From M3007 sp964630705 (GTDB lineage: Bacteria > Bacteroidota > Bacteroidia > Chitinophagales > Saprospiraceae): a stretch of DNA of 8,523 bases. Of the stretch, positions 1-6,051 are shown piece by piece. The stretch spans positions 1 through 8,523 of the forward strand of contig CAZVZH010000200.1 in the NCBI GenBank assembly GCA_964630705.1. The letters are read 5' to 3'. Positions within the stretch are counted from its first letter, which is position 1. Every line of letters starts with the position of its first letter. Below the pieces are notes generated by a model. That model ran no database searches. It was not told the origin of the DNA and saw nothing but the letters and a program-made list of their open reading frames with translations. A program made the position numbers and the translations under genes.

Positions 1-513
1 GGCGGCAAAATTTCGTGGAAAAAGAACGCGAATTATTTCAAAAGTCAGGGCAGCTTCCGCTACGACGGCGTGTTTATCCCTGGTTCGGATATTATCAACG
101 GCACCACCGACAGCCTCGACTTTACCGCGGCGCTCGACACGCTCAACGACGCGCTGCAGTTTGAAAAAACAGCCGCTGAATTCAGCTCCGCCCTTCCGGC
201 GCGCATTTACGTGGGCGCCAGTTACCGGCTCGGCGAGCGCTGGTTGCTCGGCGCGGTGCTGCACCACCACAACGCCGACCGCCGCAAGGCTACCTCGGTG
301 GGTGTAAACGCGCAATGGTCTGTTTTGAAATGGCTGACCGCGGGCGCCATGTACAGCGTAAACGACCAATCGGCGGTGAACATCGGTTTGAGTCTGGTGC
401 TGAAACCGGGCCCCGTGCAGCTGTTCATTTTGTCGGACAATGCGCTCAACGCGGTGACGCCCTACGGCTCGGCTGCGGTCAATTTCCGGTTTGGCGGCGC
501 CTTGTTGTTTTGA
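1..513 (+). CDS. DUF5723-like outer-membrane beta-barrel protein (3' end only)
   Basis: The reading frame is open from base 1 to a TGA at 511-513, so about 170 C-terminal residues are visible and the start lies outside the window. The visible part looks like outer-membrane beta-barrel strands: alternating polar and hydrophobic stretches such as ARIYVGASYRLGERWLLGAV, then GPVQLFILSDNALNAVTPYG, and a last strand ending FRFGGALLF with a terminal Phe, as is usual for barrel proteins recognised by the BAM machinery. The 'GPVQL(F/Y)..SDN' stretch followed by a short closing strand resembles the C-terminus of the Bacteroidota DUF5723 family; PorP/SprF-like barrels are the main alternative. A GTG at 70 could be taken as a start, but the frame stays open upstream and the barrel is too short from there, so it is probably internal. 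The gene converges with the DinB gene, 11 bp apart. Specific function is unknown. Confidence 0.7.
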   Translation, partial: GGKISWKKNANYFKSQGSFRYDGVFIPGSDIINGTTDSLDFTAALDTLNDALQFEKTAAEFSSALPARIYVGASYRLGERWLLGAVLHHHNADRRKATSVGVNAQWSVLKWLTAGAMYSVNDQSAVNIGLSLVLKPGPVQLFILSDNALNAVTPYGSAAVNFRFGGALLF

Positions 514-524
514 ACTGATCCAGC

Positions 525-1055
525 TTACAAATACCGCTCCCGGATCACCTGCAAGTGGTGCGCCGTATGGCCGGCCATGATAAAAGCGAGGGCCGTAACG
601 GTCACTTCCAACTCCGAGGCTGTGCCGCGGCGTTCCCACATGGTATCGGTGAAATTTTTGAACAGCTGCACCGTCGCCTCCCGCACGGCAGCAAATTCGT
701 CGACAATAGAGGCCGGCGTGCGGGTGGCTGCTTCGGAAGTGGGTACGTAATCGTCCTGCTCGAAGCCGGCCAAAGGCGTTTGGTCGCCGCGGGCAATGCG
801 CAGGGCGCGGTAGGCAAAAATGCGTTCGGCGTCGATCAGGTGGAGCACAACTTCGGCCAGCGTCCACTTTTCAGGGGCGTAGGCCTGTTCCCATTTTTCC
901 CAAACAATAGCCTTAAAAAAATCTATTGCCTCGGTTTTTTGGCGGATCAACAGCTCGAGAATATCATCCGTTTGCGCGGCGGCGACATAACGCCCATAAT
1001 ATGGCGCATAATCGCCTTCAGCGGGCTGCCGGGGATGCGTGGTGGTGGTAGTCAT
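525..1055 (-). CDS. DinB family (putative metal-dependent) protein
   Basis: A 176-residue soluble protein with no signal peptide. It fits the DinB/YfiT-like four-helix-bundle superfamily: an early helix (DDILELLIRQKTEAIDFF), the motif KWTLAEVVLHLIDAERIFAYR carrying the first His ligand (H72), and the C-terminal AGHTAHHLQVIRERYL carrying H163 and H167 in HxxxH spacing, the usual three-His metal site. Length is normal for the family. Members are often thiol-dependent transferases or stress-associated proteins, but the substrate cannot be read from sequence. I chose the ATG at 1055: the frame extends to a TTG at 1076, but that adds only seven non-conserved residues and has no better initiation context. 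The N-terminus (MTTTTTHPR) is low complexity and probably disordered. It is divergent from the gene at 1255 across about 200 bp. Confidence 0.88.
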   Translation of the reverse strand: MTTTTTHPRQPAEGDYAPYYGRYVAAAQTDDILELLIRQKTEAIDFFKAIVWEKWEQAYAPEKWTLAEVVLHLIDAERIFAYRALRIARGDQTPLAGFEQDDYVPTSEAATRTPASIVDEFAAVREATVQLFKNFTDTMWERRGTASELEVTVTALAFIMAGHTAHHLQVIRERYL

Positions 1056-1169
1056 GGTGCGACGAGTTTGGTACAAATTTCACAAAAAGCGTTGAAAAAG
1101 CCCCTGACGGGTATCAGCATTTTCGCTGACCTGCGCGGCGGTACGCAACCAGGTAATACCACAACTTGT

Positions 1170-1193
1170 TCCATTGGGAAACGCGCCAATGGA
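1170..1193. repeat. 8-bp perfect inverted repeat in divergent intergenic region
   Basis: TCCATTGG (1170-1177) and CCAATGGA (1186-1193) are perfect inverted copies separated by 8 bp, a centre-to-centre spacing of 16 bp. It lies in the roughly 200-bp gap between the divergent DinB gene and the gene at 1255, about 62 bp upstream of the latter. It could be an operator for a dimeric regulator or a short hairpin; there is no U-tract to make it a terminator. No good TAnnTTTG promoter box was found for either gene in this gap. Confidence 0.4.
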
Positions 1194-1254
1194 CAGACGC
1201 CGCGAACCTGCCTTTTCAACCGTTTTCCGCTCGTTAAAATAAACCGATACCGCC

Positions 1255-1752
1255 ATGATGCACCGCCTGTTTTGGATGCTTGCCCTGAGCCTGCTCTTGC
1301 CTGTTTTACTTCCCGCTCAAAAGTTCGTTCAGCTGGAAAAAACCAACCGCGCCCAAACCCTCAAGTTTTACGCCGGCCAGGAGCTTACCTACCGCCTAAA
1401 AGGCGACCCGGAGTGGATTACTTCCACCATTACCGATGTGCAGATGGACTCCCAACTGGTTGCGCTGGACTGGAAGTTCGTGCCCATTGGTCGCATCGAT
1501 GCCGTCTGGCTCCAGTACCCCGGCATTTTGCGCGGTCTGGGCCCTTCGTTTATGATTTTCGGCGCTTCCTGGGTGGGGTTTTCGCTCATCGGCGCCGCAT
1601 TTGACGACTACAAACTCACCGCCGGCACAGCCATCGTTTCGGGCGCGGGCCTAACTTCGGGCTTTGCCCTGCACCAGATTTTTAAACGGAAAAAAGTAAA
1701 ACTCGGCGAGCGGCGGCGCTTGCGGGCCGTAGAGGTGCCGGTGATGCGGTAG
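1255..1752 (+). CDS. Hypothetical envelope protein with signal peptide and two C-terminal TM segments
   Basis: A 165-residue protein, unnamed. The N-terminus (MMHRLFWMLALSLLLPVLLPAQ) is a classical signal peptide, probably cut near AQ at 21-22. The next roughly 70 residues resemble a small all-beta domain (FVQLEKTNRAQTLKFYAGQ, then YRLKGDPEWITSTITDV), a pattern I associate with small Bacteroidota secreted proteins that begin 'F(V/I).LEK.....LKY..GD...(R/L)KG'. Residues about 95-117 and 121-141 form two hydrophobic segments, followed by a very basic tail (KRKKVKLGERRRLR) that should stay cytoplasmic. This suggests a periplasmic beta domain anchored in the inner membrane. Two ATGs are adjacent (1255 and 1258) and either could be the start. 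Its stop is only 3 bp from the end of the convergent hydrolase gene, so there is no space for a terminator between them. Function is unknown. Confidence 0.75.
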   Translation: MMHRLFWMLALSLLLPVLLPAQKFVQLEKTNRAQTLKFYAGQELTYRLKGDPEWITSTITDVQMDSQLVALDWKFVPIGRIDAVWLQYPGILRGLGPSFMIFGASWVGFSLIGAAFDDYKLTAGTAIVSGAGLTSGFALHQIFKRKKVKLGERRRLRAVEVPVMR

Positions 1753-1755
1753 ATT

Positions 1756-2754
1756 TTAAAACCGCCCTTCCAGAAAATCCCGCGCGTCCCGGGCCGACTG
1801 CCGGGCGTTTTCCTCCTGTGGCCAATGGCCAGTGTTTTGGTAAATGCGAAGCGCGGAGCGGGGTATTTTCCGGTGAAAATTGTAGGCGAATTCGGGTGAA
1901 ATGCGCGTGTCTTCAGCGCCCCAAAGGATTAGCGTTGGGCAGCGGATTTTTTCCACCAGATCGGCGGGGGGGCGGTTTTCCGACACTTGGGCGCGGTCGG
2001 TTACTGCCCGGCGGTTGCCCGGGCGCAACAACAAATCGAAGTGGCGCTGCACCAGGTTGCCGGTCACCAGTTGGTCGTCGGCATATACCTCTTCCAGCAT
2101 GAGCCGTATGTAGGGTTTTGGGGTGATCGTCCAAAGCAGGCGGTTAAAAGCCGGCGTTTGGGCCAGGAGGTGCAGCCAGGAGCTGGATTTGGGTTCGAAG
2201 CCCGGCGCGTCGAGCAGGATCAGTTTGCGCAGGCGGTCGCTGTTTTCACAGGCATAAAACCAGGCAATTTGCGCGCCGAGGCCGTTGCCGGCGAGGTGAA
2301 ATCTCCGGAGTTGTAATTTTCGGACAAACTGATCCAGAAAGTTGGCGTACATAAACGTACTGTAGCTCCCCCGCGGGTGCGGGCCCGTGAGGCCAAAACC
2401 CGGCAGGTCGAGGCTGATCACCTGGTAACGGCCGGCCAGGGCCTCGGTCCAGGCGCTCCAGGTGTGCAGCGAGCTGTAGGCGTCGTGCAGTAGCACAATG
2501 GGTTCGCCTTTGCCGCTGATGCGGTAGTGTACCGTCATCTCGTCGATTTCCGTAAACTGGGAGTCGGGGTAGCCGTAGCGGAGCGCCAGTTCGTGCACCG
2601 GAATGTCGCTGTGCCAATGAAGCAGCAGCCAACCGAGCAGGAGGAGCAAGATCAACCACCGGAGCAGGCGAAAGGGGCGCAACAGGCGGCGCCAGGATGC
2701 GGGCTTGGACGGGCTGTCAGGGTTGGGTTCGGAAAGGTTGGCGTTCGTTTCCAT
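1756..2754 (-). CDS. Membrane-anchored alpha/beta-hydrolase-fold protein lacking the nucleophile Ser
   Basis: A 332-residue protein. Residues about 31-47 (LRWLILLLLLGWLLLHW) form one N-terminal TM segment after a basic stretch, so the fold probably faces the periplasm. The alpha/beta-hydrolase core is clear: MTVHYRISGKGEPIVLLHD (oxyanion-loop region, with His-Asp at 90-91 where HG is usual), LDLPGFGLTGPHP, the nucleophile elbow at 154-161, the acid strand LILWGAED (D282) and the C-terminal YQNTGHWPQEE (H310). The closest general resemblance is to MhpC/BphD-type hydrolases. The elbow reads L-A-G-N-G-L-G-A: the G-x-S-x-G Ser (residue 158, codon 2281-2283) is Gly, although Asp and His are kept. 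So the protein may be non-hydrolytic or carry out a Ser-independent reaction; a recent AGC-to-GGC change or sequencing error is also possible. ATG 2754 lies 6 bp after the stop of the DUF4199 gene, so the two are probably co-transcribed. Confidence 0.9.
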   Translation of the reverse strand: METNANLSEPNPDSPSKPASWRRLLRPFRLLRWLILLLLLGWLLLHWHSDIPVHELALRYGYPDSQFTEIDEMTVHYRISGKGEPIVLLHDAYSSLHTWSAWTEALAGRYQVISLDLPGFGLTGPHPRGSYSTFMYANFLDQFVRKLQLRRFHLAGNGLGAQIAWFYACENSDRLRKLILLDAPGFEPKSSSWLHLLAQTPAFNRLLWTITPKPYIRLMLEEVYADDQLVTGNLVQRHFDLLLRPGNRRAVTDRAQVSENRPPADLVEKIRCPTLILWGAEDTRISPEFAYNFHRKIPRSALRIYQNTGHWPQEENARQSARDARDFLEGRF

Positions 2755-2760
2755 GGGCGT

Positions 2761-3282
2761 TTATTCCTGTGAACGAAGGACGGCCGCGATCGCTGCCGAC
2801 AGGGCAAAGCCGCCCAGCGCGCCCATCGCCATTCTGGACAAAACGGGGCCCAGGGGTTGCGCAGGGTGTTCCAGGGCTTTGTCGACGTCGAGGATGCGCT
2901 CGCGCAGTTGGTTGGCTTGCTGGGGGTCGCCTATGCCTTGGTCGATCTGTGTTTGGAGCATCGATTTTTCGGCCAGGAGCTCCATGCGCACCAGTTCCAC
3001 ATCGGCCAGGTGAAGGCCGTAGTAAAACAGCCAGTAGAACAGGTTGATCAGGATAAACACCACGAAGGGCGTGCGGATGATTTCCCGGAAATCGCGTTGT
3101 GTGCCGTGTTCGGCACAATCGGCTTTGGCAGCCCGGATCATGAACGCCAGGTAAATTGCCATCGAAGCCCACTGTAGCCAGGGGTTGAGAAACGCCGGGC
3201 GATCGATCAGGTAAATGGCCGAGAAATACAAGATGACCAGAGCGCCGCCTACCAGTCCGTTGCGCAAACCGTTGTTTTGCAT
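2761..3282 (-). CDS. DUF4199 domain-containing membrane protein (paralogue A)
   Basis: A 173-residue integral membrane protein with four predicted TM segments at about 8-26, 34-51, 71-90 and 148-169. Between TM3 and TM4 is a polar, probably helical or coiled-coil stretch (about 93-137, VELVRMELLAEKSMLQTQID onward). TM topology, length and the charged loop before TM4 match DUF4199, a Bacteroidota family of unknown function often found in pairs. The hydrophilic loop sits on the same side as in its neighbour (3403-3960), so the two may be a diverged tandem duplication that could form a hetero-oligomer. The start is the ATG at 3282; a U-rich stretch after a stem-loop immediately precedes it. The stop lies 6 bp before the hydrolase ATG, which suggests translation coupling or at least one transcript. 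The family lacks the diagnostic GG(Y)IxFGxAF box here, so the DUF4199 call is less certain than for paralogue B. Confidence 0.75.
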   Translation of the reverse strand: MQNNGLRNGLVGGALVILYFSAIYLIDRPAFLNPWLQWASMAIYLAFMIRAAKADCAEHGTQRDFREIIRTPFVVFILINLFYWLFYYGLHLADVELVRMELLAEKSMLQTQIDQGIGDPQQANQLRERILDVDKALEHPAQPLGPVLSRMAMGALGGFALSAAIAAVLRSQE

Positions 3283-3299
3283 GTGTTTAAAAAATTAAA

Positions 3300-3366
3300 A
3301 CCCTGCGTCGGGCCGCTACAGGCGGCTGCGACCGCCATTTTCTGTAGCTACAGCCCGACACAGGGC
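3300..3366 (-). terminator. Structured terminator/attenuator between the two DUF4199 genes
   Basis: The arms at 3301-3313 and 3353-3365 pair over 13 bp. In DNA there is one mismatch (C3306 with A3360), but in minus-strand RNA that pair becomes G-U, so all 13 pairs can form. Inside are a second possible stem (CTACAG 3316-3321 with CTGTAG 3342-3347) and a GC hairpin (GGCGG 3321-3325 with CCGCC 3332-3336). CTGTAGCTACAG at 3342-3353 is itself a perfect 12-bp palindrome, so alternative folds compete. On the minus strand the structure is followed by TTTTAATTTTTT, as in a Rho-independent terminator; on the plus strand no T-tract follows. It would end transcripts of the gene at 3403-3960, or attenuate read-through into the gene starting at 3282. 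Confidence 0.65.
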
Positions 3367-3402
3367 AAAAGTAGAGCAACGGGCTCAAATTGCCTGGGTT
3401 TA

Positions 3403-3960
3403 TTATTCCACGGGTTTGTTGCGCCGCATAATGGCGGCGGCGATCAGCCCGCCGATACTGCCCAGAAACAGCGAACCGGTGGCCATGTTTTTCAGATTGG
3501 CGCCGATTTCAGTCATTTTACCAAAATCTTCCAGCGATTTTTCCAGCTGCTCGGCGGGCATCTTGTCGCCCCAGGTTTCGGTAAACATATCCTGCATGTC
3601 GTTGACATAGCCGGGCGCCAGAAAATTGACGAAAAGGTAGTTCCAGGTAGTTGAAATGACGACGCCCATGGCGATGGTTACCAATGCGAGCAAAAAGGCC
3701 CGGCCAAAAGCGATATACCCGCCATCGAAGGTATCGCGCTGGTATTTGACCGCCACTGCGGCCAGCGCCACCGAAATACCCAAAACGATCAGGAGGTGTA
3801 TCAAAAAACCGGCAATCGAAAACAAATTGACGCTAAACAGGTAGACCAACAAGCCGTACACCATCATCGCCAGGCCGCAAAGCCCGCCGTAGCGCAAGGC
3901 GGTGTTCCAAAAAGGTTGGGGAGCGGGGTTGGGGGAGAGGGTATTGTCTAAAATAGCCAT
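3403..3960 (-). CDS. DUF4199 domain-containing membrane protein (paralogue B)
   Basis: A 185-residue membrane protein with four predicted TM segments (about 24-44, 49-71, 86-108, 160-178). The box DGGYIAFGRAF just before TM3 is characteristic of DUF4199 proteins. A hydrophilic amphipathic loop of about 50 residues (APGYVNDMQDMFTETWGDKM and following) separates TM3 from TM4, as in paralogue A. The function of the family is not known. I chose ATG 3960: the frame continues upstream to 4029, but that extension (MTCAGTVVLPHQTKSF) is unlike the family N-terminus and runs through promoter-like sequence. The gene is first in the minus-strand cluster, divergent from the ABC exporter, and is followed by a terminator-like stem-loop, so it may be a separate transcription unit from the DUF4199-A and hydrolase pair. 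Confidence 0.88.
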   Translation of the reverse strand: MAILDNTLSPNPAPQPFWNTALRYGGLCGLAMMVYGLLVYLFSVNLFSIAGFLIHLLIVLGISVALAAVAVKYQRDTFDGGYIAFGRAFLLALVTIAMGVVISTTWNYLFVNFLAPGYVNDMQDMFTETWGDKMPAEQLEKSLEDFGKMTEIGANLKNMATGSLFLGSIGGLIAAAIMRRNKPVE

Positions 3961-4002
3961 AGGAAAAGGGAAAGTGTAGGTGAATGATTTGGTTTGATGG
4001 GG

Positions 4003-4030
4003 CAAAACTACCGTTCCGGCACAGGTCAAA
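4003..4030 (-). promoter_or_regulatory. Candidate Bacteroidota-type promoter for DUF4199 paralogue B
   Basis: On the minus strand TAGTTTTG (4003-4010) matches the TAnnTTTG -7 box exactly. A TTTG (4027-4030) lies 16 nt upstream of it, slightly shorter than the usual 17-23 spacing. That TTTG is itself part of a second perfect box, TATTTTTG (4027-4034). Initiation from the first would give a leader of about 35-40 nt before ATG 3960. Motif-based only. Confidence 0.4.
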
Positions 4031-4129
4031 AATACACAACCCGACTAAAACGGGGCTTTTTACGACAAAGACGGCGTGCTCTTGAAGTTTTCCCCGAACT
4101 TTACAGCCCTTTTCCGGTTTTTCCTGCTT

Positions 4130-5899
4130 ATGTCCGACACTAAAAACACCCTGAACTTTTCGCTCTTCCGGCGCGTGCTCGCCATGACCAAACCCTTCCG
4201 GGGCACGTTTTACCTTACGGCTTTTCTCACCGTTGTGCTCGCACCCCTGGCGATTGCGCGGCCAAAATTGCTGCAAACCATGGTCGACGACTATGTGTTT
4301 CAGGGCGATATCCATGGCATGACCCTGCTGGCGCTGGCTATTTTCGGCGTGCTTCTGCTCGAAGTGGTGCTGCGCTACTTGTTTCTGTACCATGCCGACT
4401 GGCTGGGCCAAATGGTCATCCGCAACCTGCGCATCCGCGTGTTCAACCACCTCACCCGGCTCAACCTGGCCTATTTCGACAAAACTGCCATCGGCCAAAG
4501 CACCACCCGCACGATCAACGACATTGAGGCCATCAACACCATCTTTTCGGAAGGCAGCGTGACCATCCTGGCCGACCTGCTCACCCTGGTTGCTGTGATG
4601 ATCATGATGTTTTTTACCTCCTGGAAACTGACCCTGGTGGTGCTCAGCGTGTTTCCCTTGCTCATTTGGGGCAGTTACAAGTTCAAAGAGAGCGTGCGCA
4701 AGAGTTATGAAAAAGTACGGCACCACATCGCTATCATGAACTCGTTTTTGCAGGAGCGAATCTCGGGCATGCGCATCGTGCAGATTTTCAACGCCGAGCG
4801 GCAGGAAGCCGAAAAATTCCGGCAGATCAACCACGACTACACCGGCGCCAACCTGCGCGCCATTTTGGCTTACGCCATTTTTTTTCCGGTGGTCGATATT
4901 ATTTCCGCGCTTTCGCTGGGCCTCATGGTTTGGTACGGCGCCCGAGGCGTGCTGTCGGAAGAGGTTACCATCGGCACCATGGTGGCTTTCCCGCTCTACA
5001 TTTCCATGTTGTACCGGCCCATTCGCATGTTGGCCGACAAGTTCAATACCCTGCAAATGGGCCTGATCGCCGCCGAGCGCGTATTTCAATTGCTGGAAAC
5101 CCAGGAAATGGTGCGCAACGACGGCCAGTTGGCCCCCGAAAAAATGCAGGGCGAGGTCCGTTTCGAAAACGTCTGGTTTTCCTACAGCGGCAATGCCGAC
5201 GAGGCCGTGTTGAAAAACGTGTCGTTCCACATCCCGCCCGGCGATACCCTGGCCCTGGTGGGCAGCACCGGCAGCGGCAAAACGACCATCATCAGCCTGC
5301 TCAGCCGGTTTTATGAAATCCAGTCGGGCAGCATCAAAATCGACGGCCACGCCCTGGAGGAATACGACCTCTACGCCATGCGCCGGCGCATCGCTGTGGT
5401 GTTGCAAGACGTGTTTTTGTTTTCCGGAACGGTGCTCGAAAACATCACCCTGCGCGACCCCAAGATCACGGAAGCGCAGGTGATCGACGCCGCAAAAATG
5501 ATCGGCGCGCACCGCTTTATCCAAAAACTGCCCGGCGGCTACCAGTACCAGGTGCAGGAGCGCGGCGCTACCTTGTCGATGGGCCAGCGCCAACTGATCT
5601 CCTTCGTGCGGGCGCTGGTGTTCGACCCCGACATCCTCATCCTCGACGAGGCCACCTCCTCCATCGACCCGGAGTCGGAAAGCGTGATCCAGTACGCTAT
5701 CGAGCGGCTCATCGCCCGCCGCACCAGCATCATCATTGCCCACCGGCTCTCTACCATCCGCCACGCCTCCAACGTGCTGGTGCTGGAAAAAGGCGAGGTG
5801 CGCGAGTTTGGCCCGCCCGACGAACTGCTGGCCATCGAAGGCGGCCGCTACCGGGAGTTGTATGAAAAACAGTTTTTAGCGCCCGTAGCGGAGGGGTAG
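4130..5899 (+). CDS. ABC exporter half-transporter (fused membrane and ATPase domains; MdlB/YfiC-like)
   Basis: A 589-residue half-transporter in the type I (ABC_membrane plus ABC_tran) arrangement. Six TM segments lie in the first roughly 300 residues. The ATPase domain carries Walker A GSTGSGKT (378-385), Q-loop VLQDVFLFSG (Q426), signature LSMGQRQ (482-488), Walker B ILILDE with catalytic E507, D-loop SSID and H-loop IIAHRLST (H538). All ATPase residues are present, so it should be active as a homodimer or with a partner encoded elsewhere. The signature has Met where LSGGQ has its first Gly; MdlB/YfiC-type multidrug or lipid exporters also vary here. Substrate cannot be assigned. The start is taken as ATG 4130 (MSDTKNTLNFSLFRRVLAM). 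An in-frame GTG at 4076 would add 18 residues of unlikely extension and has no better context. It is divergent from DUF4199-B and is followed by the long hairpin at 5911. Confidence 0.95.
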   Translation: MSDTKNTLNFSLFRRVLAMTKPFRGTFYLTAFLTVVLAPLAIARPKLLQTMVDDYVFQGDIHGMTLLALAIFGVLLLEVVLRYLFLYHADWLGQMVIRNLRIRVFNHLTRLNLAYFDKTAIGQSTTRTINDIEAINTIFSEGSVTILADLLTLVAVMIMMFFTSWKLTLVVLSVFPLLIWGSYKFKESVRKSYEKVRHHIAIMNSFLQERISGMRIVQIFNAERQEAEKFRQINHDYTGANLRAILAYAIFFPVVDIISALSLGLMVWYGARGVLSEEVTIGTMVAFPLYISMLYRPIRMLADKFNTLQMGLIAAERVFQLLETQEMVRNDGQLAPEKMQGEVRFENVWFSYSGNADEAVLKNVSFHIPPGDTLALVGSTGSGKTTIISLLSRFYEIQSGSIKIDGHALEEYDLYAMRRRIAVVLQDVFLFSGTVLENITLRDPKITEAQVIDAAKMIGAHRFIQKLPGGYQYQVQERGATLSMGQRQLISFVRALVFDPDILILDEATSSIDPESESVIQYAIERLIARRTSIIIAHRLSTIRHASNVLVLEKGEVREFGPPDELLAIEGGRYRELYEKQFLAPVAEG

Positions 5900-5910
5900 G
5901 GGATAAAGGC

Positions 5911-6011
5911 AAAATGTAAAATGTAAAAGTCAAAATTTAAAAGGTAGATCACATGGGCCTTCGGCTTGCACGATCTACCTTTTAAATTTTGACTTTTACA
6001 TTTTACATTTT
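5911..6011. repeat. Perfect 40-bp inverted repeat (long hairpin) between exporter and rmlA
   Basis: Positions 5911-5950 and 5972-6011 are exact reverse complements over 40 bp, with a 21-nt loop (5951-5971) that can itself form a short G-U-containing stem around GCCTTCGGC (5958-5966). The outer arms consist of 7-bp tandem units: TGTAAAA twice on the left (5915-5928) and TTTTACA three times on the right (5994-6014), so the right arm has one extra copy outside the pairing. The inner part (AATTTAAAAGGTAGATC) is unique sequence. The hairpin starts 11 bp after the exporter stop and its 3' arm is U-rich, so it could terminate that transcript or be an RNase III substrate. It may also be a copy of a dispersed palindromic element. 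No flanking target-site duplication is visible. Confidence 0.9.
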
Positions 6012-6018
6012 ACATTTC
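5988..6018 (+). promoter_or_regulatory. Candidate rmlA promoter inside the right hairpin arm
   Basis: TTTG (5988-5991) and TACATTTC (6011-6018) are separated by 19 nt. They match the Bacteroidota -33 TTTG and -7 TAnnTTTG boxes at normal spacing, with one mismatch (the last G is C). The -7 box uses the extra 7-bp repeat unit at the end of the right arm. Initiation a few bases downstream of 6018 would give a leader of about 25-30 nt before the TTG start. Motif-based inference. Confidence 0.35.
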
Positions 6019-6051
6019 GATCCTCATCTTGCCAGGTAAAATTTTTGCATT

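Noticed and set aside
555..1604. A 349-codon plus-strand frame
   Set aside because: It is antisense to the DinB gene and then out of frame with the signal-peptide protein at 1255; its product has no domain features and is Arg/Gly-rich as expected of a shadow frame.
4040..4060. Small GC stem followed by CTTTTTA upstream of the ABC exporter (terminator?)
   Set aside because: The stem CCCG/CGGG is only 4 bp, and no plus-strand gene ends upstream of it.
3833..5764. A 643-codon open frame on the minus strand across the ABC exporter
   Set aside because: It lies antisense to a clearly conserved ABC exporter and also overlaps the DUF4199-B gene in another frame. Its product is His/Gln/Asp-rich without any recognisable domain, typical of the reverse frame of a GC-rich gene.
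5911..6014. CRISPR-like array from the repeated AAAATGT units
   Set aside because: The units are contiguous 7-bp repeats inside inverted arms, with no spacers and no cas genes nearby.
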